From the NCBI GenBank assembly GCA_030248225.1, contig JASANE010012004.1, positions 52,548 through 116,547 on the forward strand: 64,000 nucleotides of DNA, written 5' to 3'. The DNA comes from Trileptium ribeirensis. Taxonomy: Eukaryota; Nematoda; Enoplea; Enoplida; Thoracostomopsidae. Both the position numbers and the translations under genes were made by a program. Numbering within the stretch: position 1 is the stretch's first letter; every line of letters starts with the position of its first letter. Of the stretch, positions 1-13,200 are shown one piece after another. The notes beneath the pieces are model-generated. The model had not been told where the DNA came from. It did not search any database and was given only the letters and a program-made list of their open reading frames with translations.

Positions 1-3000
1 AATTCAATGTGATTACTATTAATCCGTAGTCAGTGCAATTAATGGTTCAAAAACTTTCCACCTGATTTATGCTAAATGTTCGTAACATTTATAACTGCTG
101 TGACCTTGAATCGAACTCAGTATACAAGCAAGCTTTTAGACAATTCAGCTTATTTACAAATTAAATCTCTTTGTGCATTAAGCTTTAGATAACTATACCA
201 ATGTCTTTGTATTACTTTACGATACGTAGGATTGCATCACATGTATGCAGCGGAACATTTGGCACCGATATTTTCCTTTATCCCTACCCAGGCCGAATTT
301 AACCAACTTTGAAGATAAAACGACAATTTTGATACCATTCGACTGAGCTCGATGAGTTCGTTCAGAAAATATCTATTTCGGCCACTTTAATGGAATTTTT
401 TTCGTTTAGTTCTTAAAAATTCCCCTTCGGTACCCAAAGTTTTTTAAATAAATTTTCTCGATAAATGATGCAGCTCTAGAAATATGAGGTTGTTTGAAGA
501 ATGTGTTCATTTTGCGGTCATTTCAGTTGATGCTTATATTTTTATACAGATTGTTAAATCAGCCCAACGGCTTTCTACACTGATCAAGATATTGTTCCTT
601 TGAAATCGAAAATAGACGTTATACAAACAGTCAGCCCAATTTCACCTGTTATCAGTTAGTTGCAAGACTCCGTGTGCTTATAAAGTTTATTCCTGAGGTG
701 TGAATTTAGGCTCGGCTCGGCCTGGTCCAGACCGGCACCGTGTTATAAACGGACCGTGCCGAATTCTTAAAATGGTCTGGAGGACTGCTGACCTGGATTT
801 TGAACGTATCGTACCGGGCCGCGTCGAAAAAATTTGAGCCATTCCCACCTCCAGACAACACCATGTCATCCAGAGCCAAAGTAAATGCTGCATGATGTTC
901 TTCAAGCTGTGCATGGGTGCAGGTACCCACGGCCGACCCGAGTACAGGCTCAAACCTGAGCCCGCAAGTAGCGGGCATACCCGCGAGTAGTGGTACCCCT
1001 AACGTTCACAATCCTGCATGTTCAGCAGTGAGCGCTGTTGCCGAAATAACTAAGCGGTTCCGTATAGTTAGCACCATCCTAAAAGACATGGTGGCGTTGT
1101 TTAGTGAGCGATATTCTTAAAACCTGGTGATGCTTATTACCACGCGCTATTGAAATAACTAGGTGATTTCTCTTAGCGGACAATAATTCGTGATTCTCTG
1201 TATTGGGCAGTAAGCGTTGTAATCGAAATGACTAAATTGTTCTCCTTATAGAGCGCTGTTTAAATGAGTAGACTGTTTGTTTTACTCGGTGGTATGTAAA
1301 ATATTGTGCTAGTGGCTAGCCGTCGGAAAACTATGCAATTTAAGCAATCGGACACGTGGCAAAGATAATACGGAAAGGGGTTATGATCAATTTAATATTA
1401 TCAAATATTCTTAAGAGGTCAACCTTTCTTTTAAGACGGCTGGTTTGGTCATCAGGGAGGTGTGCGACGAAAGTAACGTTCTGCGCTATGCAGCCAAACC
1501 TACGAAGGTCACAGGAAAGGAATGAATTATTACGAAGCTACAAACAGAAGAATAGTTTAAAGGCAATGATGTACTTTTAAAGTCCCCGATATTGATTTAC
1601 AATTTGCAGGATTCACGGGCCTGAAAAATTCTCTGAGTCAGCGAGTACGGTCCTAGTGTCGGTGGACAAGCTACCAATTTTCGCGAGTATCCGTGGCTCA
1701 AAAAATTTCTGCACACGCACACCTCTGAATCGACATTTGGAATAAGATGAGTAAGGCTGGCTACCCAAGAAATCTCGCTTTTCTAGAATAGCCTCTGCGG
1801 TCCAGTTCATACTGCTTGACTCTCTTGCACGTAGAAAACAACGCCAATCGATGGTCGCGATAAAACGCCATATCAAAGAAAGATCTGTTGCTCACTAGTA
1901 TATATGCCTACGTACCCCAACAACTAGCACAGTTTCATTTTTGGAAAACAGAAACGACAGAAATACAATCATGTTGTATAATGACAGATATATTTTGAAC
2001 TTGAACTGTATAATGCCCATTTAAAATATAGACATATATAACCATTTGACGTGGTTACTGTGCAACACAATCGATATGCTTATGCTTATACCACACAAAC
2101 ACACACTGAAGTCAATCCCCCGCCTTGCATATACGCTCGTTCGAAAACCACGATATCGATAACTCTTGCATGCATTTTATTGTGCCGCAAAGCAACACCA
2201 ACACGACTTGACCAGATATTTGATGCGTAGTGTCCGCATATACCTAAACCGACAACTTCTTCATTCATACAAAAACTTGCTTGTATACAAGTTTTATAAA
2301 TTCAGCTTCGCCCCACACCCGGATTTACCGGTACGCAGCTGCATAAGGCCTCCCCGGTCGTCGTTCGGATAGATTTTTCGCTAGCGGTTAATGACTTATC
2401 GCTACAGGTTTTTTTTGCAAAACCATAGAGAAATCGTTCACCAATTATAGAAATTGTTGTGTTAAGTTATCAGGCAGTACAGCGTACAGGAATAGAAACC
2501 GAAACAATGCTTTAACCTCAAAACGTTTCTCCTCGCTTCAGTGTAATACCTGTGCGAGTGAACAGCGAAGAATTCGTTTAAGACCCAAAGCACTGAAACT
2601 ATACGCTGAAAGATCGTTTGGTTTGGAAGCGCATAAAATTTTATGAAACAACAGTGTTTCTTAGGGCACCTAAAGTTGGTCTGCGTAGGCCCCCCAGATC
2701 TAAATCCGCCACTGCCTCGCCCCAATAATAAAAAAATCAATGGCGTGATAAATTTCATGTCCAATACCAATCACCAAACTTGCTAAAAAACATTATTGCG
2801 GCAACTGTACAGTAGAATTGACCAGGAGAAACAGTGTGCAATTACAAACCAGGTATGATCAGCAAGCCGAAGCTCCAGAGTACGTCGTACTGGCGTTGGC
2901 ATTCAGCGAACGTATCTTAAAGACGCGATTTTACTTTTATATATAAATGAAATAGTTATTAATATGACATGGTTAGGCGCACGAGGTATGATACCCGGAA

Positions 3001-3570
3001 AATTGCGCTAGACTGCATAATATGTGTATGCGTCGGATTTCAGTGCGTATAACTATTTGTACTTCCCTTAATTTAGTGTCTTGTTATGAACGTGCGGTGA
3101 AATTGTAATCTATATATTTCATACTATCTATCTAATAGAAATATATATTACTTATTAGTACCAAACCCGCAATTTATTCTGTCCTGACACAACGGATATC
3201 AAACACTTTTACATAATTATATCGTTTACTATTCGTTTCTATTTCATCTGATATACACAGTTTACGCAACTGTGATCTCCAAATTGAAGCGAAGGGCTGA
3301 CATTTTTCAGTGTCCTATAGTTATGGCCGAGTGTCCACTGTGTCTTGGCCCTGGCTAAGGATTGGACGCACCCTGGCTGTCTCCTAAGTAAATTGTTTCC
3401 AGTTGATACAAATAATACTCTAAAGTTCAAATCAGATGTTAGAAATTTCATAAATTACGCAAAAAACTGCTTAACTCGACCAGAGATATATATCACGTTC
3501 TTGTTCATGAAGCGTTTTATTAGGCATTTTAAGCAATTATCATCTCCACATATCGACCTTAAAAATATTA
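1..3570. other. Unassigned AT-rich sequence
   Basis: No coding family, RNA or mobile-element terminus was recognised. The short ORFs have no conserved motifs. The missing ERM 3' exons were looked for here on the minus strand and not found. Confidence 0.4.
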
Positions 3571-3574
3571 ATTT

Positions 3575-3695
3575 AGGAGACATGGTTGCGCCGGCAGGGC
3601 CATTGCTTGACGCCTCGTTGCAAAACACGGGGCGCCCTGGTTCGGAGCTAAAAAGCGTTGTGTGAAATTTTCAGCGAATGGAGAAGACAGCGTGA
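3575..3695. mobile_element. Partial MITE family B copy
   Basis: GGGGCGCCCTGGTTCGGA and TTTTCAGCGAATGGAGA match the right half of the family B copies at 30.8 and 35.7 kb. The left terminus and duplication are not recognisable. Confidence 0.45.
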
Positions 3696-4724
3696 ACTGG
3701 TATCTAAGCTTGCTTATAACCAGAAACTAAAATAACTATGTCCACTTCATATCGTAATGTTTGACTATAATAACTACTGATAGGATGCTTAAATATCATG
3801 ATTGGGAGCTTCAATCTTAAGTTATGTAGAAACCGATTATACGAAAATCTGTTTTAGCCGTGTGTCCTATAAAATGCTGCTGCGGCATTGGCTCGTGGAG
3901 AGGGGCCGGGGTTAATGCGATATTCCACAAATAGAGGCTAGTTGCAACCCGACGAATAGACGATGAGTCAAATATGACTCTCAGGTAAACCAGTTTTAGG
4001 TGATTTCATAATGTATTTTACATCGAAGAAAATAAACTACAATGTGGTCGTTGCATCTGCAAATATGCTTCTTCTGCAAATATATTTTTTAAATTATCAT
4101 CGAATTTCCAATGTCCGCACATTTTTCATTGTCTAGTTTGATGACTGAAACGGTTACGTTTTAGGGGTAATAGTCTATAGTCGTTGCACTCGGACATATA
4201 GTGACCGTCCTATTTTTCCAAAAGTCCATGAGGCATAGGAAAAACCAGACTCAACCAGCCTAAGCCCGACTGAAATTCCGAAATAGAAATCTTGTATTCC
4301 ACAATGTAATTCTAAAATTCTATATATGCAGTGACACATAAAATATTTTATTTGTTCATTTAGTAGCCATCGCTGGGTCAAATTGATCTAAAAACTATCA
4401 TATCACATTTACCTATGGATGCTTTGTATACTATAGCTGTGCCTGTTATCAAGCCCAATCCGCCATATAATTTTAATAAAATTTATCTCATTATACCAAA
4501 CAAAACATGCAGCCCAACGTTTTTGAATCTTGTACTTTCGCTCACCTCTGAAGCAGCCTAACCTTGGGTGTACGCGGCGCTACGGTTCCAGGGGCCGCTT
4601 CCAAACGGTAACCTAGCCTTATACATAAATACACATGTGTGCATATTCGAAGAGCACATTAAGGTTTGTTCTTATAAAACCGAGTGGAAAAATAGTGGAA
4701 AGCGGTAAAGTGGCAACTTTTCAA

Positions 4725-4812
4725 AATTAATACCGGACCAGGAATTTTCGAAAACCAATACTCAGAGCCGGGCCCGTAATTTTCGAAAACCAATACCCGG
4801 AGCCGGATAACG
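4725..4812 (+). repeat. Two-unit direct repeat
   Basis: TTTTCGAAAACCAATAC followed by a GAGCCGG block occurs twice, about 40 bases apart. Function unknown. Confidence 0.6.
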
Positions 4813-5137
4813 CAGATAAATGATAAATATACACACATATATGTTATAGTTATATATATACATGTTATATATAGCAATATGGCTGGTAATATATAACTCG
4901 AAATGGCTCGGAGTCCATAGCGATCATTTCACAGATTGCCTTATCGATATTGGTGCTTTGCTGCGGTGTCAATTGAAACATTTGAATACAACACGTAACC
5001 AAAGTGTGCTGTCGTGTTGTTTAGATATAAATGTTTGGCGTTTAACTTATGTCCTAATAATTCAACATATTATACTAGTTCTACTTTTCTGACACGGTAG
5101 ATAGTATTGGCTTTAAGGTAAACTCGAAGGGCGCCGA

Positions 5138-5475
5138 CAAGGGTGTAGCCAGGAATTTTGAAAGGGGGTTCGCGGCCCACAGTGGTTACCTAAAAGGGGG
5201 TCCGTGGGGTCGCGCTCAGAAATGTGAAAGCGGAGTGCAGAATTGGTATATTAAGTACGCCATAAACAAGTAAAAAATGCAACTGTTGCCAAAATAGCGA
5301 ATTTTTATACAAAAATGTGAAGTTCGGTCAAAATACGGTTGAAAGTAATTGTTTTCTGGTGCGAGAGAGGCTAGTTTTAGAACAATTTCCGACATGATTT
5401 TCCACCAGAATCATTCAAAAAAAAATTTTGTTCGGGGTTGAACCAAAAGGGGGGTCGTGACTGGCTACGCCCTTG
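5138..5475. mobile_element. hAT-type MITE with perfect 8-bp target duplication
   Basis: Inverted ends CAAGGGTGTAGCCAG and, reverse complemented at the other end, CAAGGGCGTAGCCAG. The flanks GGCGCCGA at 5130-5137 and 5476-5483 are identical, an 8-base duplication as made by hAT transposases. The (C)A(A/G)GGGCGTAGCCAG-type terminus is common in hAT elements. 338 bases, no coding capacity, G-rich inner ends. Confidence 0.88.
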
Positions 5476-5483
5476 GGCGCCGA

Positions 5484-7470
5484 TAAAACTAATGATACGA
5501 ATTTTCCCCTTCGAGTTTTAAAGTGGTTGTCTATTATATACTAATTTAACATCAAGTGAAAGTCATTTAACTTGAACCCTATATAATATAATAATAATAA
5601 TTGGGAAAGTTTTCTCGTCAACATGGTAAAATTGTGTCACCTTTTACGTGTAAGTACAACTCAACTATCTTTATATGTGACACATTACATATTAAAATTT
5701 ACGGATACAGTTGTACACTGCCAGCGTCTCTAGTGCGAGATAGCATTGTTTGAGCAGCGAGCGAGCATAAAATTTTTAAAACTAATTTTCTTAGACCAGA
5801 TTCTCAACTAGAATGGAGGATCCTTAGACTTAGGCTATGTTCGACTACTATTATATTTTCCAACATAACAATCGCATATGTGAACATTTAATTTCACATT
5901 ATAATCAGTCATAAGATGGTTCTTTTTGGCGAGCATCACTTATATATAGTGAGCTATAGCGGATATTAAATCGAGAGAGCTAGAAGCAGAGGGTTTTGGA
6001 TTAAAATCCGCCATTAAATCAGCATCGCAGACAAGCAGTTCAAGTATTTTTGGCAGTACCCGGACATTGCAAAATAAAATACCGTACCCGGAATTTTTCG
6101 TCAGAAATATCCTAAAAAAACTAGAATACCCGAACCTGGATGCAACTCTAGAAAACGAAAAATGATGCAGTGAAAAATTTTAAACATGTGTTATCTTTTT
6201 TAGAGGTACGTCAGCCATTTATGAGCACAAAACGATCATGTCACACCACGATCTGTTGTTTTCGATCTAACCCCAAAATTTGCGATGAATGATATTCAGG
6301 CATGTATTTTGTCTTTGTAGGCGGCATCTATTAATTTTAGCTACACCTCCCTTGAAAGAAGTTTCCCGGTAGAGGAATTCCTTATATTAGAAAAATGATA
6401 GTTATATTGCTAACTCGCCCATCAAAAGAAAGTAGATGCACAGAACCTTACTACTCTATTTGCAATTGACTTAAGAATACATACAAAATATGTTATATAC
6501 AACGTATTCAGGAGAAAGTTGAGAGTAGGCGGGTCGACCCGCGGCGCCACCACTGTTCGCGGGTAGTGTGAGGGAGAAGTGATGTTGAAGATGACAGTTA
6601 TTGCATCGTGAATGCGTTCTACAAGCGGAGTTCATTAAAGGTTACATCAACGTAACAATGTTCAAAATTAACACAAAAACTACTAAAGCTGGGGAAGACT
6701 TAGTACCAATACACTATATCAAATCCAATGGAGCAAAATTTTGTATCTGCCTAATAAGGCCCGGTATGGGACAGATGGTCAACGGTGCGAAGCGGTGAAG
6801 AATTTGCTGCCATTCTTACAGCTCTGATTCAGCTACATCGAAACCTTAAACACCTTTCCACCTTATGCCAAACGTGGGCAAATGAAACCAACGGAATAGT
6901 AACCGAAGCTTGCTAAAGTGCTAAGATAAAACCAGTTTCCACAGCCTCCATCATAGACCCATAGATGAATACAGCGGCAGAAAATAGGTGAAGGTGACAG
7001 ATATGTTCAGCGCATTTCAAGGCCAAAAAGCTTTTATTTCTTAGTTTCTAATATATTGATTAAACTAATTGTGGCGCTGTTTGGGCTGGGGGGGGAATCA
7101 GCCAATGGTCGCACGCCGCTGAAATTGGTACCTATCGACTTAGCTCGACGAGCTGAGTTCAAAAATACCGCATACGGCCATTTTTCGAAAAAAAATTTTC
7201 ATTTTTTTCTGTTTTTACCCAATGGTCCTGTGAAATGTCACCTGAAAATTTTGAAAAAAAATTTTTTTGCAAAATAGATATGATGCACCTAGATCGATCC
7301 AGCATTACAGGAGAAACTCAATGGTACCATTCATATCGATATATCTGGCCTCCCTCTGAAGTTATCCGCAAGAACAGTTAACCACTTCGGAAGTAACCCT
7401 TTGGGAACGCTCGATTGATGATTTATTTTCCATTTTTTAATATTCCATTCTGCATATTTTACAGCATAAT
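5484..7470. other. Unassigned sequence upstream of the Merlin transposase
   Basis: AT-rich, with a few poly-A/T runs near 7185-7275. The left terminal repeat of the Merlin element probably lies in this stretch, but I could not match it to the right side by eye. Confidence 0.4.
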
Positions 7471-7478
7471 ATTAAGCT

Positions 7479-8456
7479 ATGGCAGCACGCGGCAGACCTC
7501 AAAATACTAGATTTAACATTTCGTCCCTTAATACTATACTTCCTGAACCTGATATTAACACTTTGCGCATGACCTATAACCAAATGGTGCGTAGAACAAG
7601 TACATACGAAGATACTATTGTCCTGCTTGCCCAATGGAGACTTATCGCTAGCAACCAACAACGTACATGTGGCGACGCGATGTATTTGGCTGCGCGTCTT
7701 GACAAGTACGAATGGCGCTGTAAAAATTGCCGAGCCAAATTATCTATTCGAAGCGGCTCCTTTTTTCCCGGTCACCGGATCACATTGGAAACGACACACG
7801 TGATCATTTCCGGCTACATCAACAACTTGCCGTCAAACTTCATTCGCTTACAAACAGGGGTCGTCACAGATACCATTACGAACTGGTACAGCTACTGTAG
7901 GGATGTCGCCGTGGCTTACGACCGTGATCATTGGCAAAACAGCATGTTGGGCGGCCCCGGTATCGACGTAGAAGTTGACGAGTCGAATTTTTTTCGACAA
8001 AAATACAACCGCGGCATGCCACGTCGTCAGCATGGTTGGGTGGTGGGCATGATTGAACGACAAACGGGCAGGTGTCTACTTTTCCACGTCCCCAATCGCA
8101 CCATCAACACAATCATGCCTCTAATATTTGAACATATCCGACCGGCAACCCGCATCATCACCGACAGCTTCCAGACCTACATCCAAAGACTGCGCCGCCT
8201 ACTTAGCCCCCAGCAATATACTCACGCCACGGTCAACCACCGTAACCGCCAATTCCTTATTCCCGACAAACCCGACGCCCATACGCAAAACATTGATGGT
8301 ATCTGGGGAAATTTGAAAACCTTCATTCGGCGACGCCAAGGTGTTCCTCATAGCCTATTCCAGCGAACCCTTATTGAATTTCAATGGCGACGACAATTCG
8401 CTGAAAATATTGTCGGTGCACTGATTGCCCAAATCGGAAACATGTATCGCGTCTAG
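7479..8456 (+). CDS. Merlin/IS1595-type (ISXO2-like) transposase, intact
   Basis: An uninterrupted 325-codon ORF. Cut-and-paste transposases of this family recognise terminal inverted repeats and make 8-9 base target duplications. Visible family blocks: a Cys-x2-Cys zinc hook with GSFF motif (about residues 82-95, WRCKNCRAKLSIRSGSFF), the first acidic block GIDVEVDESNF (about 162-172), the second RIITDSF (about 224-230), and the third HTQNIDGIWGNLK (about 271-283). In most relatives the third acidic residue is glutamate (NIE); here it is aspartate. The start follows a Met-Ala with no better upstream ATG. I could not find convincing terminal repeats by eye. The ORF is richer in GC than its AT-rich surroundings and unlike every other transposon ORF here it has no breaks, so it is either recent or under selection. 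Confidence 0.88.
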   Translation: MAARGRPQNTRFNISSLNTILPEPDINTLRMTYNQMVRRTSTYEDTIVLLAQWRLIASNQQRTCGDAMYLAARLDKYEWRCKNCRAKLSIRSGSFFPGHRITLETTHVIISGYINNLPSNFIRLQTGVVTDTITNWYSYCRDVAVAYDRDHWQNSMLGGPGIDVEVDESNFFRQKYNRGMPRRQHGWVVGMIERQTGRCLLFHVPNRTINTIMPLIFEHIRPATRIITDSFQTYIQRLRRLLSPQQYTHATVNHRNRQFLIPDKPDAHTQNIDGIWGNLKTFIRRRQGVPHSLFQRTLIEFQWRRQFAENIVGALIAQIGNMYRV

Positions 8457-8499
8457 AGGTTAGTTCCAATGTCTGTAATACGTTTTCTTATAGAGTTCT

Positions 8500-8560
8500 A
8501 GATTAAGCCTAACAAAATAAGCCTAAGCCTTAGACTAAGCCTAAGCCGCTGCGCAGGCTA
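8500..8560 (+). repeat. Degenerate TAAGCC/GCCTAA hexamer run
   Basis: ATTAAGCCTAACAAAATAAG then CCTAAGCCTTAGACTAAGCC and TAAGCC. Imperfect copies of a six-base unit directly after the Merlin transposase. Too short and irregular to call telomeric. Confidence 0.4.
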
Positions 8561-8569
8561 ACTGCCACG

Positions 8570-11500
8570 GTTTTGGGTGCACAGTACTGGTGCTTCCTCG
8601 CCTGCGTTTGCCGGTGCAGTATTTCCGGATTTAGGTAAGCTTTAAGCTTACCCTAAAACTGAGCCCAGTCTAAACCAAATTTCCAAACATCAAAATATCC
8701 ATTTTTCGCTTGCATTCCCGATATCGGGACCCATATCTTCTTATAACGGACAGTAATCGTCACACCCCATGCATCGCCGTAAAGAACATTGCTTCTTCTA
8801 TAAAATATCCATATTTGAGCCCAATCGGTCAATCCAATCCAAAGTTATGTCCAAAAAGGTCAAAAACCAAAATCCATATTTCTAAAAAAAATCCGACCCC
8901 TGAAATTGGGCCCCTCTCCTGAACCCCTTTGAAGAGCTAGAGTCCTGAAACATTTTCCATTGGAAAGAGCAAAAAAATGGTCCATGGCGGGTTAGGGGGG
9001 TGACGATCTTACACGGAGCTTTAGGAAAAAGATTTGCTAAAAAAGCTAAAATAGCCCCAAAAAATCCAAACAAAAAGAACAATAATTTAGCATCATCAGA
9101 AGGTTATACCTGAAAAGGGGCGACCCTGATCTCAAAAAGATCTCTTTTGGTGGTAAGAGATGATTGGGGTCCAGAGACTATGGGGCTATACTGAAAAGAT
9201 GGTGGGCCCCTTCTCTGATTTTCCCCCTCAGCCCAATCAGGGCCCTAATATTTTATTGAATAGATTGATTGCACCAAATTCCGCTCGTATTTAATATTTG
9301 GAGATCAGACTCGAAGTGTAATCTAAGTCACAATTTATTTTAAAAGCTTTTCCCTAAATGTTTTATAATTGTCTATTTTCACAGTTGAAGTTACGTAGTG
9401 CGTCCGATCCAAAGTGTCGCACCCATTCTTGGACTAGCTCCGCGGTGAATTGTTTTGTTTTCGCTATACCCTCTAACTCAGTCGGATTTTTATTTTAACA
9501 GCTGCGTTACTCTGCAGTCTGAAAGTGCTCTTTCCAGCGTTGCAATCGTATGTGATTGTCCCATATATACAACTACCATACCCAATGCGAATAGATTCGC
9601 TGACCAAGGCCATTTTTATGTTAAAAACTTTTTATGTACCACTTTAGTGTTTAAGCTCACATATATTTATATATACATATACAAATATTTATAGCATATT
9701 TGTATAACTATCTCACGACACTAACTATAGATATTAAAGTTAACCTGTTAGTCCAAGCTAAGGTCTTTATATGAGACATACACTAAGCCTAACTTTAAGT
9801 CGGGGGCTGCCGCACCCAGAACACACCGCCCTAAGCTGTTCTTTTTTCTAACGTTATAACGGATGGCCCATCATGGTTACTTGTATCCTCATAACTTTCT
9901 AACGGTGGGGCAGATTTCAATAAATTACACACCAGTCGATTTGTCTCATCAAGCCGAGTCGAACGGTGCCCAATATGACCATATTCCCGAAGAAAAAATT
10001 TTTGGGTTCCCGAGGGGGAACATTAGTCCCTCAAAATATCGGAAAAACAATTTTGTCAGGGATGTGGGTAAAATGGGTATTTTCTGAACCAGCTCATCAA
10101 GCTGAATCGATTAGTACCAAAATTTTATCTGTATCTTCAAAATTGACGAAATTCCAACTAGGGGGATAACCGAAAAGACCCAAAATTGTTACACTTGTGT
10201 GGGGAAAAAGTGGAAGGTCCGCGACCTAAGTGGCTCCAGAACAGAAGCACTGAATCTACAAGATATGGTGCTAAAGCTCTGATTTCACATCTAAGGCAGA
10301 ACAAACTTATTAAACTGTATATACGTTTGTATATCCTACCAGGCTACATGAAGACATATCAATGTGATTAATACAACATATTGTATCAGTTACACACAAA
10401 TACCTAGCCAGCATGAAAAACTACCTTACCATCGCACAATATTACGCGTTAAGCAACTGTATACTGTACCAAAATCGCTAACACCCTGCTCCCTTTAAAT
10501 TTCTATCTTAACAGAAATGTATCTGTGGTGGTGAGTGTACTTCACTTCTACGCCACGACGTGCTCAAGGAATTATTATTAAAACGCGTATGAAAAAACTA
10601 TCATATGTGCGCTGACTGAAAAATAATTCACTAAACCCCAACCACCACCTACGACGTATTAATACGAGAGTATAAAAATGCGCGACGGTATAACGAAACA
10701 TTCAAGCACCCACTTGAGCTATGCAATTAATCATAGATCGCATTTTTGTGCATATTATATACACTTAAAACGAACCGCATTGAACGAAAGAAAATGAAAA
10801 TAAACATTGAGACAGTGTTTCGCGTTTAAATACTCAAATAATTTTAACTATTACTGACGTGTGATGCATAATAGGTTTGAATTATATATATCAGGACACA
10901 CTATCAACGCTCTCGGTGAAAGCGTTTGATCTATAGCAAACGATCGATCGGCAACACTAACGTGGGTAGCCCAAATATTAAAGTAAACGATTACTGGATA
11001 CTAGTCCCATTAAGTCGCGAGGATATAAGCTGTTCATAGTATCTGTCACGTACCCGTGGCGAAGACATTCAGTATAATGGTTCCCATCCATTCGGTAACT
11101 ATTAGAAACGACAGTGCAGATCCATTCTTAACATTGGGGGCCCGAAAACTATTGCGACATACAACTACAAGTTTTTGAGATATGGTCTGCAAAATATTGG
11201 GGGCCCGGCTCCCGACCTCCCCCCCCCCAAACTTGCACTTATGATACAGGTAACCATCGCTGCATAATCCCGGTCAGTTAAAACATTTGGAGTTAACGAT
11301 AGTTTGAAAGCAAAAACGCGATTTTGTGAAAAAGTGTTTTTAAGTATAACGATATTCCTATCAGCAATAAGACCAACGTCTATATATTTAGACATTATTT
11401 TAAGCAAACGAGGGTGTCCTAAACTTAATTTTCAAACAGGAATGTGTCGGAGCGCAGTCATCACAGAAATAAAAACCTAAAAAGAATATTGATATAACTG

Positions 11501-12290
11501 CCATTGGTATATAATATGTTGCAGATAATTCGTCCTATTCAATCCCAATACTTTTGAAGTTATGGACAAAAGCTAAATATACATAACCATTATTGTGTCA
11601 TAAAATTGTGTAATTTTGTCCACATATGGCGCTTACTTTTGTTGACAGTACACATTGTGTAATGATATTAAATGGATGAAATGAATAATACTATAATAGT
11701 CAGGTCAAAGGTACAAGTTGTGAGAACATTTATAAATTTTCACTCAGCGTTTAAAAGTTATGGGTAATGATAAATAAATCGCGACTAAGACATAACATTC
11801 TGGTAAAAAAGGCTGTCAAAGCCATGATCGCCAACCAGCTAAAGTACACACACGCAAACATACTTGCATCACTATAGCAGTGTACCTGAAGCCCCAAACG
11901 GTCACACACGCTCCCGAAAAAAAGAAGATGCCGTCGGAGGTATTCCCTCGGATGGATTTCTACCGATAAGTCAATATGTCTCGACACGCAAGAAAAATGC
12001 CGGGCTGTGGTAATTAATTGCTGATACTTTCCAGAGCTGAGAAGAACAGAGTGCATTATACAGCACAAGATTTTCTCCGCTAAGAAAATAAGAACACTTG
12101 CGGATTAAATCGTTTCCGTCGTTAAAAACAACGCGGCCTCCTCTTCTGCACACCGAAAATGAGTATTTTGATCATTTACGAACAAGTATAAAATAAAAAC
12201 CATATATAATTTACGTTTGCACTAATAAATATTTAGCATTTTTACCATATCCGAATGTAATACGACAGGCTTATTACTAGTACGTATATG
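8570..12290. other. Unassigned sequence
   Basis: No recognisable gene. Segments such as 9860-10170 and 280-440 share short phrases (CGA..TGAGTTCG/GAGTCGAACGG) and may be old repeats. Confidence 0.35.
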
Positions 12291-12299
12291 CGACGGTGA

Positions 12300-13200
12300 A
12301 ACGGATCGAGCTTTTCATTTATAATTTATAGTTTTGTGTAATCACCTGCAACAGGCTGTGTTTGATTATAACATAAAACGTCTGAAATTCTGAGCCGATT
12401 GAAAAAACTAAAACTTCATCGAGTCTAAACCAATCGAAAACAACTGAAAACGCACAAGTATTCGTGTGTCTCTAGATAACCAAACCGTCGTATTCAGCCC
12501 ACCGAAAAACCTATAAAGAAATTCATGACGCTGTGCACGCATTACATAAGCAAGCAATTGGAAACGTGCTATAATATAAATCGTGTTCACTAACTCTAAA
12601 CGTACTGAAAACTTCTGAAAAGGCATGATATATACATGATGACCTCTAGAAAACCGAACCACCGCTGTCAGCATGCCCAAAAACATATACATAGATCACT
12701 GTTGAATCCATGTAGTAATACTTATCCAAACTACTGAAGACTATTCTGGAAAACGGGTTCATTGACCCTAAATCCATTGAAAACCTGAGATATACGTGCT
12801 GTACTCTACATAACCAAACCATTGTATTTAACGTTCTGAAAAATCTATATATAGACCATTATTGATACCACACACGAAACACGTAGCTAAACAAATAAAA
12901 ACACAAATAAATTAAGGAAATTGGTTTCGTCGAACGTAAAACCACTGAAGCACCATGAATAGCACCATAATATGTATAGTCATGTAAGACACTAGATAGC
13001 AAAACCATCGTGTCCAGTGTGCTTAGCTTATAACGGAGTAGACACTCGTCGTTAGGTAAAACACGCAATAACATAACATTTCAAACGTAGTAGATCTCGA
13101 TGACTGTACCTGGTTCCGTGGAGCGATGATAGGATGCGAAACCTGTGTAGCGAGATATGGGCTACGTGGAAACTCCGTTCGCTCCCTTTCAATAACCAAA
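12300..13200 (+). repeat. Dispersed repeat C, copy 1, with four internal units
   Basis: Starts near CACCTGCAACAGGCTGTGTT and holds four diverged units of about 160-190 bases, each with (T)CTAGATAACCAAACC.TCGTATTCAG at about 12472, 12645, 12804 and 12991. Ends near AACTCCGTTCGCTCCCTTTC. The same layout recurs at 33.97-35.18 kb. Confidence 0.78.

Noticed and set aside
1613..1876. Minus-strand ORF as an ERM 3' exon
   Set aside because: No coiled-coil or ERM tail motif, and no suitable acceptor/donor pair.
8500..8560. TAAGCC/GCCTAA run as an interstitial telomere
   Set aside because: Units are irregular and few. Only a resemblance to the TTAGGC type; could be ordinary microsatellite drift.
11751..12153. 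Overlapping minus-strand ORFs as genes
   Set aside because: No conserved motifs, composition like random AT-rich DNA, no splice support.
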